From contig NZ_LT629739.1 of NCBI RefSeq assembly GCF_900105045.1, positions 1,674,001 through 1,738,000 of the forward strand: 64,000 bases of DNA, read 5' to 3'. Position numbers and translations under genes: made by a program. Under the pieces are notes generated by a model that saw only the letters and a list, made by a program, of their open reading frames with translations, did not search any database and was not told the DNA's origin. Below, in pieces: positions 8,010-15,293 of the stretch (position 1 is its first letter; every line of letters starts with the position of its first letter). This DNA comes from Brevibacterium picturae (GTDB taxonomy: Bacteria > Actinomycetota > Actinomycetes > Actinomycetales > Brevibacteriaceae).

Positions 8010-8585
8010 TCACTGGTCGACCTCGCCGAGGCGGTCGACGAGTCGAGCGATGATCCTGGCCCTTGTCTCGTCGCTGCGGGCAGTGAGAATCGGCAGCATT
8101 GCTGAGTACCGCTCTGCACGAGTGAACCGATCGAACGCGGCGTGGGCCTCTGGCGCTCTGGCGAGAGCATCACGAAGATCATCGGGAATGGTCACCCGCG
8201 CCTGCCCAAGGTACGCATTGGCCCAGCGTCCGTCCGCTTTGGCAGCAGCGACCTCGGCGGCACCGCGCTCCCGCATTCGTCTGTCGTCGCTCAAGCGTTG
8301 GACGATCTCGACATTGCGCTTCGACCAGTTCGAGCGGGAGCGGCGGGGAGTGAAGCGCTGGACGAATGTCGTTTCGTCGAACTTTCGACGTTGTCCGTCG
8401 ATCCAACCGCTGCACAGGGCTTCTTCGAGAGCCTCCTGGTAGCTCAGAGATGTCGGCGTGGTGACGTTCTTCTTTGCCAGCAGCAGCCACACGCCGTCTG
8501 ATGTGCCGTCATTGCGCGCCAGCCAGTCTCGCCACTCGGCAGTATCGGCGAGGATGAGCGGGTGGTGCTGGGGATGCTCGGTCAT
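8010..8585 (-). CDS. YdeI/OmpD-associated family protein
   Basis: A 191-residue soluble protein with the YdeI family pattern: GVWLLLAKK, SYQEALEEALCSGWIDGQ, the FxQRFTPRRSRSNWS block, then a helical C-terminus with VTIPDDLRDALA and a repeat of basic helices. Members are often annotated as bacteriocin-protection proteins, but the biochemical role is not settled. ATG at 8585 chosen as the start of the conserved part (MTEHPQHH). It follows the alcohol dehydrogenase gene by 17 bp on the same strand and may be co-transcribed with it. Confidence 0.82.
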   Translation of the reverse strand: MTEHPQHHPLILADTAEWRDWLARNDGTSDGVWLLLAKKNVTTPTSLSYQEALEEALCSGWIDGQRRKFDETTFVQRFTPRRSRSNWSKRNVEIVQRLSDDRRMRERGAAEVAAAKADGRWANAYLGQARVTIPDDLRDALARAPEAHAAFDRFTRAERYSAMLPILTARSDETRARIIARLVDRLGEVDQ

Positions 8586-8602
8586 GACGCCATCCTGCCG
8601 GA

Positions 8603-9637
8603 TCAATCCAGGTCGGACATGTCGAGGACGAATCGGTACCGCACATCGTTTGCTGCGAGTCGTTCAAGCGCCGTATCGACCTGTGAGGACGGCAGCACCT
8701 CGACGTCGGGGACGACCCCGCTGTCGGCACAGAACTGCAGCATTTCAGCGGTCGAAGGTCGACCCCCGCTGCCTGCGGAACTGAGCTTCTTTCGGCCGAT
8801 GAGCAGGTCGGCGACCTCCACGGTGAGCGCACCCAGATAGCCGAGGACGCTGAGAGTCCCGTCCAGCCCGACCAGCTTGAGATAGGGTGCGATGTCGTGT
8901 GGTGCCGAGACGGTGTCGATGACGACGTCGAAACTCTCCCTCGCCGCGGTCATCTGCGCAGAGTCGGTGGAGACGATGAACCCATCCGCGCCGAGTCGGC
9001 CGGCATCGTCGGCCTTGTCCGAGGAGCGGCTGATCACGGTCGCGGTGGCACCGAGTGCGACCGCGAGCTTGACTGCGAGATGGCCGAGGCCTCCGAGCCC
9101 GACCACAGCAACACGTACACCCGGCCCGACATCCAACGCGCGCAGCGGCTCCCAGACGGTGATGCCCGCGCACATCAGCGGTGCCGCCGCGGCTGGATCC
9201 AGCCCCTCGGGAAGTCGGTAGGCGAAATCTTCGCGGACAACGTACTCCCGCGAGAACCCGCCCAGGGTCGTCGATCCGTCGACACGATCCTTCCCTCCAT
9301 AGGTCAGGGTGGGAAACTCGTGGCAGAAGTTCTCCTGTCCAGCCCGGCACATCCGGCACTGACCGCAGGAATCGACGATGTTGCCCACCGCGACACTGTC
9401 GCCGACGGAGAAAGCTGCCACCTCGAGCCCGACCTCGGTGACGACGCCGGTGAACTCGTGCCCTGGAACGAGGCGCGAGTGACCATCATGGTCACGCAGT
9501 GCCTGCAGGTCGCTGTGACAGAGCCCGCAGTAGTCAACCCTCACAGCGATGTCATCCGGGCGCAGTTCGCGCCGCTCCAGCAGACCTGCACTCAATTCCG
9601 AGGAGCCAGTCGCCTGCCATCCAGTGGTCGTTCGCAT
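8603..9637 (-). CDS. Zinc-dependent alcohol dehydrogenase (MDR superfamily)
   Basis: A 344-residue NAD(P)H-dependent enzyme interconverting alcohols and aldehydes. The catalytic zinc site is shown by CGLCHSD and PGHE, the structural zinc lobe by the four-cysteine run CGQCRMCRAGQENFC, and the Rossmann fold by VVGLGGLGHLA. The overall pattern resembles cinnamyl-alcohol or YahK-type dehydrogenases. ATG at 9637 has AGGGAG eight bases upstream. It is divergent from a TetR gene, with a perfect palindrome lying directly before its start, so induction by an aldehyde or alcohol through that TetR protein is likely. Confidence 0.9.
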   Translation of the reverse strand: MRTTTGWQATGSSELSAGLLERRELRPDDIAVRVDYCGLCHSDLQALRDHDGHSRLVPGHEFTGVVTEVGLEVAAFSVGDSVAVGNIVDSCGQCRMCRAGQENFCHEFPTLTYGGKDRVDGSTTLGGFSREYVVREDFAYRLPEGLDPAAAAPLMCAGITVWEPLRALDVGPGVRVAVVGLGGLGHLAVKLAVALGATATVISRSSDKADDAGRLGADGFIVSTDSAQMTAARESFDVVIDTVSAPHDIAPYLKLVGLDGTLSVLGYLGALTVEVADLLIGRKKLSSAGSGGRPSTAEMLQFCADSGVVPDVEVLPSSQVDTALERLAANDVRYRFVLDMSDLD

Positions 9638-9650
9638 CACAGATCTCCCT

Positions 9651-9672
9651 GAATAGACCATTCGGTCTATTC
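9651..9672. promoter_or_regulatory. TetR-type operator before the alcohol dehydrogenase
   Basis: GAATAGACCattcGGTCTATTC is a perfect 9-bp inverted repeat with a 4-bp centre, 14 bp before the dehydrogenase start and in the 94-bp gap to the TetR gene. Size and position are those of a TetR-family operator. Confidence 0.8.
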
Positions 9673-9698
9673 AGCGTACTGCCACCCTCCCTGTAAAG

Positions 9699-9718
9699 CA
9701 AACCAACTGGTCTGTTTG
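9699..9718. promoter_or_regulatory. Second, imperfect TetR-type operator
   Basis: CAAACCAACTGGTCTGTTTG is an imperfect palindrome (7 of 10 pairs) ending at the likely -10 (GATACT, 9718-9723) of the TetR gene. It shares the ACC/GGTC core with the stronger site and fits autorepression. Confidence 0.5.
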
Positions 9719-9731
9719 ATACTGTGTTTGC

Positions 9732-10319
9732 ATGCCCGAACAACCCCAGACCCCCCGCGGGGCGGCGACCTACCAGCGCATCCTCGACGCCGCCACCAAG
9801 GAGTTCGCCCAGCACGGCATCGCCGGGGCCCGCGTCGACCGGATCGTGTCGGCCGCACGGACGAACAAGGCTCAGCTCTACTCCTACTTCGGCGACAAGG
9901 GCCAGCTCTTCGACGCCATCTTCCTCGATTCCCTCGACAGCATCACCAACACGGCGCCCATCGATGCCGAGGACCTCGCCGATTGGGCTGTGCGCCTCTA
10001 CGACGAATACCTCCGTCGCCCCGACCTCATCCGACTGGCCACCTGGACGCGATTGGAGAGACGACCCACGGGCCACCTCTCCGAAGCCCACGATGACTAT
10101 GATGACCACAAACTCTCGGCCATCGCCGCTGCTCAGAAGTCGGGCCAGGTCCGGGATGGCGACCCGTTCGACATCATGGCGATGGTCATCGCGATGTCGA
10201 TGGCGTGGTCGCCGGTGAGCAATGTCTACGCCGCCGACAGCAGTGAACCCGCCGAGGCGCACTCCTCCCGTCGGAGGCTGCTGCGTGAGTGCGTCTCCCA
10301 GGCCATGCGACCCCACTGA
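9732..10319 (+). CDS. TetR-family regulator of the adjacent dehydrogenase
   Basis: A 195-residue repressor. Residues 10-60 are the TetR helix-turn-helix (ILDAATKEFAQHGIAGARVDRIV, then TNKAQLYSYFGDKGQLFDAIF). The C-terminal half is the ligand domain with LRRPDLIRLATWTRLERR, which resembles the TetR_C_33-like group. There is no ribosome site before ATG 9732 and a likely -10 sits only about 9 bp upstream, so the message may be leaderless, as often found in actinobacteria. It is divergent from the alcohol dehydrogenase and most likely controls both genes. Confidence 0.9.
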   Translation: MPEQPQTPRGAATYQRILDAATKEFAQHGIAGARVDRIVSAARTNKAQLYSYFGDKGQLFDAIFLDSLDSITNTAPIDAEDLADWAVRLYDEYLRRPDLIRLATWTRLERRPTGHLSEAHDDYDDHKLSAIAAAQKSGQVRDGDPFDIMAMVIAMSMAWSPVSNVYAADSSEPAEAHSSRRRLLRECVSQAMRPH

Positions 10320-10326
10320 CGCAGGG

Positions 10327-11277
10327 TCAGACGTGGGCCGCAGTCTTCTTCGGAGACTGCAGAGCAAGCATGCGCGTCCGATACCGTTGAGGAGATTCGC
10401 CCACATTGCGCTTGAACGCGGAGCTGAAGGAACTCTCCGAGGAATACCCGAGCTTGAGGGCGAGCAGTCGCATTCGCGAGTCGGCTGAGCGCAGTTCGCG
10501 CTTGGCCAAGAGCATCCGCCACCGCACGAGGTAGGTCAGCGGCGGCATGCCCGCGACCTCGCGGAAGCGAACGGCGAAGGCCGTGCGCGACATCGCTGAG
10601 GCCTGGGCGAGGTCGTTGAGTCCCCAGGCTACCTCGGGGCGTTCATGGATGAGGTCGAGAGCAGGCTTCAGCCGATCGTCGCCCAGCAGCCTCAGCCATC
10701 CCGATGGAACGGCGGGCTGATCGGCGAACGCCCGCAGGACGTCGAGAATGAGCAGTTGGCTGTACTCACGGACGGCGAAGTCCGCGCCGGGTCGTTTCGA
10801 GGAGATCTCCTCGAAGAGGCGATCGATGGTCCCGCTCACGCGCGAGGACGATGGGGAGGAGGTCCGGATGTGGGCCACCGGCGGCAGCGCATCAAAGAGG
10901 AGCTCATGGCCGGCGGAATCAAGGTCGATCCGACCGCCGATGAAGATGTCCGAATTCTCAGGGTCAGCGACGTCGAGGCGAGCGATCTCACCGTTCGACG
11001 GCTGCGCCACCTGGGTCAGCGGCCCGTCACCGGCGCCCCCGCGCAGGCAGAGCCACGACCGGGCATTGAGGATCGCCACTTCTCCTTCAACCAGCGTGAC
11101 CGGAGCCTCGATTCCATCGGTGCTCAGTGTGGCCCGTCCGCGCACAATCGCGCAGAATTTCAGTTCCTCGTCGACCTCTGATTCCGCCGACCACTGGCCG
11201 CTGACGGCAGCACCACCGGAGACCACACCACGCACCGCGATGAGGTCGAGCACTTCTGAGAGATGATCACCAGCCAT
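10327..11277 (-). CDS. AraC-family regulator with cupin sensor
   Basis: A 316-residue protein. Residues 1-180 form a cupin-type sensor domain (AraC-binding-like; LKFCAIVRGRATLS and VTLVEGEVAILNA). Residues 215-310 hold the two AraC helix-turn-helix motifs (WGLNDLAQASAMSRTAFAVRF and LALKLGYSSESSFSSAFKR). ATG at 11277 starts the conserved part; no clear ribosome site is visible. It is divergent from a short-chain dehydrogenase 74 bp away, the usual arrangement in which such regulators control the neighbouring oxidoreductase. It converges with the TetR gene, with only 7 bp between the ends. Confidence 0.9.
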   Translation of the reverse strand: MAGDHLSEVLDLIAVRGVVSGGAAVSGQWSAESEVDEELKFCAIVRGRATLSTDGIEAPVTLVEGEVAILNARSWLCLRGGAGDGPLTQVAQPSNGEIARLDVADPENSDIFIGGRIDLDSAGHELLFDALPPVAHIRTSSPSSSRVSGTIDRLFEEISSKRPGADFAVREYSQLLILDVLRAFADQPAVPSGWLRLLGDDRLKPALDLIHERPEVAWGLNDLAQASAMSRTAFAVRFREVAGMPPLTYLVRWRMLLAKRELRSADSRMRLLALKLGYSSESSFSSAFKRNVGESPQRYRTRMLALQSPKKTAAHV

Positions 11278-11351
11278 GCCTGAACTATAGAGCATCATTT
11301 GCGGACTCTGCATTATTACAAGTACGAAAAGAACCAGGCAGATTAGAAGAC

Positions 11352-12131
11352 ATGAATACAGAAACCACTACCCCATCAACGCCCACATCACATCCAGTCG
11401 CCCTCATCAGCGGCGCGAACAGAGGAATCGGCCTGCAGGTCGCCAAGGACCTGACAGCCGCGGGCTTCACCGTCCTGCTGGGATCCCGAGACGAGGAGAG
11501 CGGACGTCGGGCTGCTGCCGAGATCGACGGCCACGCCACCGCCCTCCAGCTCGACGTCACCGACGAAGACTCCATCAGTGCGGCCGCAGAACACATCAAC
11601 GCGGAGTACGGCCGCCTCGACCTGCTGGTCAACAACGCTGGAGTGTCGTTCCTTGGAGATCGCAGCACACCGCTGCCTGAGAGAGCCCGCTCCGGACTGG
11701 TGACCAATGCGCCGCTTGAGACAGTGCGGGATATGTATGAGATCAATGTCTTCGGAGTCATCGCGCTGACACAAGCTCTTCTTCCGCTGCTGCGCGCCGC
11801 GCCCGGGGCGCGCATGGTCAACGTCGGTAGCGGCGGTGGCTCGCTGGCGGCGAACGCCGATCCTGAAAACCCGCATCGGCAGATGTTCGGCCTCTACTCC
11901 GTGACTAAGACTGCCCTGCACGCAGTGTCCCTGGCCTTCGCCACGGCACTCGACTCAGAGGGCATCCCGGTCAACACCGTCGACCCGGGAATGACGTCAA
12001 CAGCACTCAACGCCTTCCAGGGAACGAAGACCGTCGAACAGGGTGCGGCCCATATCGTCACCGTGGCACTGCGCGGAACCGAGGGCCCGACAGGGACCTT
12101 CACCAGCGACGAAGGCACGGTGCCGTGGTGA
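11352..12131 (+). CDS. Short-chain dehydrogenase/reductase (SDR)
   Basis: A 259-residue classical SDR. It has the cofactor motif GANRGIG, the LDVTD aspartate, NNAG, a catalytic Ser in NVGSGGG, and YSVTK with the active Tyr and Lys. The sequence resembles carbonyl reductase-like SDRs of actinobacteria. The substrate cannot be read from the sequence. Divergent from the AraC gene, which probably regulates it. Confidence 0.9.
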   Translation: MNTETTTPSTPTSHPVALISGANRGIGLQVAKDLTAAGFTVLLGSRDEESGRRAAAEIDGHATALQLDVTDEDSISAAAEHINAEYGRLDLLVNNAGVSFLGDRSTPLPERARSGLVTNAPLETVRDMYEINVFGVIALTQALLPLLRAAPGARMVNVGSGGGSLAANADPENPHRQMFGLYSVTKTALHAVSLAFATALDSEGIPVNTVDPGMTSTALNAFQGTKTVEQGAAHIVTVALRGTEGPTGTFTSDEGTVPW

Positions 12132-12143
12132 TCGGCAGCTTCA

Positions 12144-12893
12144 TCAGCTCGAGTGCTCGGCACTGCAGGCCAGAACAGCGCCGGCTGGGTCAGCAATGAC
12201 GACGTTCCGGTGGCTCTCGGTGTCGAAGGGCTCGAGCACGACCGTGCCGCCCAGCGACTCAACGAGCGCTGCGGTGGTGTCTGCGTCGCTGATGGCTACG
12301 TTGACTGCCCAGTGAGGGGGCGCATTGCCTGCGTCGGAGAGCAAACCGATAGTGTGCCCGTCGAGACTCCACCGTGAGAAGGGAGCAGCACCCGAGACCT
12401 CGTGGAGTTCCCAGCCGAAAAGCGCACCGTAGAAATCCTGCGACGCTCGAGCGTCGGGGCTGTGGAGCGAGGACATTGACCAGGAGTTGGTCTCGCCGAC
12501 AATCTCGGCCCCCTCGACGCCCTGGCCATCATTGACACAGAAGGGGATGCCGCTTGGATCTGCGAGGATCGCGACTCGTCCACCCGAATTCTGTTCCAAA
12601 GACGGCAGGAGACAGCTTCCACCCGCGGTTTCAGCCTCGGCGATCGAGGCATCGACGTCGTCGACGAGGATGTGGATCAACCACCCGGCTGGAACTGCCC
12701 GCGGTGCCTGAGCGATACCAGCGACGCTCTGCCCATCCAACCGAGCCACGAGCACATTGTCGTTCTCACCGGGGTCCTCGACGGCCCAGCCGATGAGCTG
12801 AGTATAGAACTCGGCCGCCTCCGACACGTTCGGCTGGAGAGTCTCGATCCAGAACGGGGCACCGATCCAGTGAGTGCTGTCGTTGGCCATCAT
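12144..12893 (-). CDS. Two-domain VOC (glyoxalase-like) protein
   Basis: A 249-residue protein made of two vicinal-oxygen-chelate repeats: residues 10-120 (GAPFWIETLQP, ending ILADPSGIPFCV) and 130-245 (NSWSMSSLHSPD, ending VIADPAGAVLA). This arrangement matches the mycobacterial CFP30B-like hydroxylase/glyoxalase group. Some of the usual metal-binding His/Glu positions are not obvious, so enzymatic activity is uncertain. Start at 12893 has AAAGG before it. It converges with the SDR gene. Confidence 0.85.
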   Translation of the reverse strand: MMANDSTHWIGAPFWIETLQPNVSEAAEFYTQLIGWAVEDPGENDNVLVARLDGQSVAGIAQAPRAVPAGWLIHILVDDVDASIAEAETAGGSCLLPSLEQNSGGRVAILADPSGIPFCVNDGQGVEGAEIVGETNSWSMSSLHSPDARASQDFYGALFGWELHEVSGAAPFSRWSLDGHTIGLLSDAGNAPPHWAVNVAISDADTTAALVESLGGTVVLEPFDTESHRNVVIADPAGAVLACSAEHSS

Positions 12894-12971
12894 TGCCTTT
12901 CAACCATCGCGGACTGCCGCAGGCTCTCAGCTCTGCTCATGATTCGACAATAGTTACTCTTCCCCGGCCAG

Positions 12972-13397
12972 TCACTCCCCAGGACCGTCAGAAGACTGGG
13001 CGGTATCGACGATCCACGGCACTCCGTACCGGTCGAGGCACATGCCGAACCCTTCGGACCAGAACGTCGGACCAAGCGGCATTTGGATCTCGCCGCCGTC
13101 GGCCAGCGCAGCGAAGACCGTGTCAGCAGTCGCCAGATCGGCGGCCGTGTAGGACAGTGCGATACCCAACCTGGGGCCACCATCGCCCGTGGTGTCATCG
13201 GATCCCATGAGCAGCGTGTCATCGAAGGTCAAGGCGGCATGCATGACCGTGTCATCGGTCGAACCGGGCATCCGCTGGTCTTCGGGCACGTCCTTCATCG
13301 GCATGATCGTCAATTCGCCGCCGAAGATTTCCTGGTATCGCTTGAAGGCTTCAGCGCATTTTCCGTCGCTATAGAAGATATAGGCATCGATAGACAT
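12972..13397 (-). CDS. PhnB-like VOC family protein
   Basis: A 141-residue single-domain VOC protein of the PhnB/3-demethylubiquinone-methyltransferase-like kind: AYIFYSDGKCAEAFKRYQEIFGGEL at the start, MKDVPEDQR, HAALTFDDTLLMGSD in the middle and WSEGFGMCLDRYGVPW near the end. The family is widespread and of unclear function despite the PhnB name. It precedes the two-domain VOC gene on the same strand by 78 bp. Confidence 0.85.
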   Translation of the reverse strand: MSIDAYIFYSDGKCAEAFKRYQEIFGGELTIMPMKDVPEDQRMPGSTDDTVMHAALTFDDTLLMGSDDTTGDGGPRLGIALSYTAADLATADTVFAALADGGEIQMPLGPTFWSEGFGMCLDRYGVPWIVDTAQSSDGPGE

Positions 13398-13521
13398 CTT
13401 GCGTCACCTCTCGAATCATTCATTGATATGGAGAATCAGTGGTTCCAAGTGCAGCGTGCTCCTGCCAGGTTACGCGCGCAGTGACACCACATGTGCAGTC
13501 AGGCGGGGCGCAGAGGTGCCT

Positions 13522-13848
13522 CTACTGGGAGCTGAAATAGAAATCCGCGTGTGCCGCACAGCGCGGATTGAATGGTGCCGCGCAATCCGGGCACGCGCTC
13601 ACACCCAGGTAGGCGTCGATCGTCAGCTCCGTCCAACACTGTCCACAGAGAATGGCCTTCTGATTCCACTGCTCGCGGGGCCACTGCTGGGCCGAGTGTT
13701 CAGCACATTCGAAATGACACAAATGACAGGGAAAGTACCGGTCGCAGCAGGCAAAGCGAATGGCGATGATGTCGAGCTCGGTCGAATAGTGCACGCATCG
13801 AGTGTGCTCATCGACGGTCTTGCCGAAAACTCGGGGTGTCGTCGTCAC
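13522..13848 (-). CDS. CHY zinc-finger protein
   Basis: A 108-residue protein with the Cys/His spacing of the zf-CHY family, as found in RCHY1-type proteins: CVHY, then FACC, YFPCHLCHFECAEH, AILCGQC, ACPDCAAPFNPRCAAH. These residues should bind three zinc ions. Bacterial members are stand-alone and of unknown role. The start is GTG at 13848 with AGGTGAG upstream. Confidence 0.88.
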   Translation of the reverse strand: MTTTPRVFGKTVDEHTRCVHYSTELDIIAIRFACCDRYFPCHLCHFECAEHSAQQWPREQWNQKAILCGQCWTELTIDAYLGVSACPDCAAPFNPRCAAHADFYFSSQ

Positions 13849-13948
13849 GGCTCACCTGCCTCCTGCTGGCCCTGCTCCCTGTATTCCCAGCCTAGTCGTC
13901 TGCGCTGTTCGGCGAAGTAAAATAGGGACCCCGAGCTGATGAGGATCA

Positions 13949-14989
13949 ATGCCAACACCTGAAGATTTCGTCCGCCCCTTCGCCGAGGTGGCCCTGGCCA
14001 ACATCACCCGCGAATATCCGTTCGCCGCCCACCACGTCGCACGCGGATTGATCGACATCGTGCCGGCAAGCGAGAAGAACCCGGCCTTCGCGAACTCCTT
14101 CGACTGGCACTCCAGCGTGCACATGCACTACCTGTTGGCGTCACTTCTGGGTACCAAGTCAGCCCGTAGTGCGGATTGGCGAGACGAAGCCATCGAGACA
14201 CTCTCCACCCACCTCAGCGAGAATAATATGCGCGCCGAGGCGGGCTTCCTCCGAGATAACCCGAGCTGGGAACGACCCTATGGTTGGGCATGGGCCATCG
14301 ACCTCAACCGGGCTCTCAACGCCAGTGAGAACTCTGAACTGCGAACGCTGGGAAAACATACCCAGGTCCTCACCGATACCGTCTTCGACCTGATTCTCGA
14401 ATGGCTGCCGAAGGTCCCCGAGCCGGTACGCCACGGGGTCCACTCGAACACGGCGTTCGCTCTGCGCCGCATCCTCATCGGTGCCCGCACACAGGACCGA
14501 AGTGATGTCGTCGACGCCATCGCCAAGGCTGCCCGCCGCTTCTATGCCGAGGACCAAGCCTGGAACTTCCGTCAGGAGCGCAGCGGCCATGACTTCCTCT
14601 CCCCCGGGCTCTGCGAGGCCGATCTCATGGCCGAGGTTCTCACTGAGGACGAGCTGGCAGCGTGGCTGCCTGGCTTCCTTTCCAAGCTGACACCAGGTTC
14701 GCCAACACTGACTCCGGTAGAAGTTCTCCACCCCGCAGACGGGCAACAGAGTCACCTCTACGGTCTGGGGCTGTCGGTGGCGGCATCGGTCATGCGCTTG
14801 GCACCACTCTTGCAACGCATCGGCATCGAAGGTGACGATATTGAGCTTGCCGATCAGGCGACGGGAATGTTGACTCGGGTCGATCTGCTCATGGCCCGTG
14901 GGCTGGGCGCGTCAGTGTCAGACGAGTACATGTCTTCGCACTGGGTGGCCACGTTCGCCTGGGAGGCGCTGCGGCTTCGCGCCGCCTGA
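13949..14989 (+). CDS. DUF2891 family protein
   Basis: A 346-residue soluble, helix-rich protein with the DUF2891 hallmarks: FANSFDWHSSVHMHYLL near residue 50, RPYGWAWAIDLNRAL near 110, GVHSNTAFAL, and SPGLCEADLMAEVL near 220. The conserved His and Trp residues suggest an (alpha/alpha) barrel similar to glycosidase or epimerase folds, but no activity is established. ATG 13949 follows GATGAGGATCA. The CHY gene is divergent from it. Confidence 0.87.
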   Translation: MPTPEDFVRPFAEVALANITREYPFAAHHVARGLIDIVPASEKNPAFANSFDWHSSVHMHYLLASLLGTKSARSADWRDEAIETLSTHLSENNMRAEAGFLRDNPSWERPYGWAWAIDLNRALNASENSELRTLGKHTQVLTDTVFDLILEWLPKVPEPVRHGVHSNTAFALRRILIGARTQDRSDVVDAIAKAARRFYAEDQAWNFRQERSGHDFLSPGLCEADLMAEVLTEDELAAWLPGFLSKLTPGSPTLTPVEVLHPADGQQSHLYGLGLSVAASVMRLAPLLQRIGIEGDDIELADQATGMLTRVDLLMARGLGASVSDEYMSSHWVATFAWEALRLRAA

Positions 14990-15293
14990 CCACCAACTTC
15001 GCCCATCCCTGGGATTTTCGACAGCGCCAGTGGCATCGACTGTCTGGAATTCGGACATGACTTCCTCGGCATTTTTGGGTGCTCTCACGAGCAGTTTTAC
15101 GCGTGCGAGCAGCCCCCGGGCTTTGAGCGTCGGCGAGCGTGGGGCTATGTCGTTTTGAGCCTAGTGACGCTCGTTCGCGAGTTCCAACAGTCGTTCTAGA
15201 TGGTCACTGTCTGATTTTCCGATGTCGGGTAGGAGAGGTTGCAGGCGAAGTGCCCGACGGCAATCGCTTGCAAGTTCGCGGCGCCCGTTTTAT
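14990..15293. other. Gene-poor gap between DUF2891 gene and defence island
   Basis: No coding region that I can support in 304 bp. GC falls towards the island at its right end. It may hold the island's downstream boundary, but I found no direct repeat or tRNA. Confidence 0.5.
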
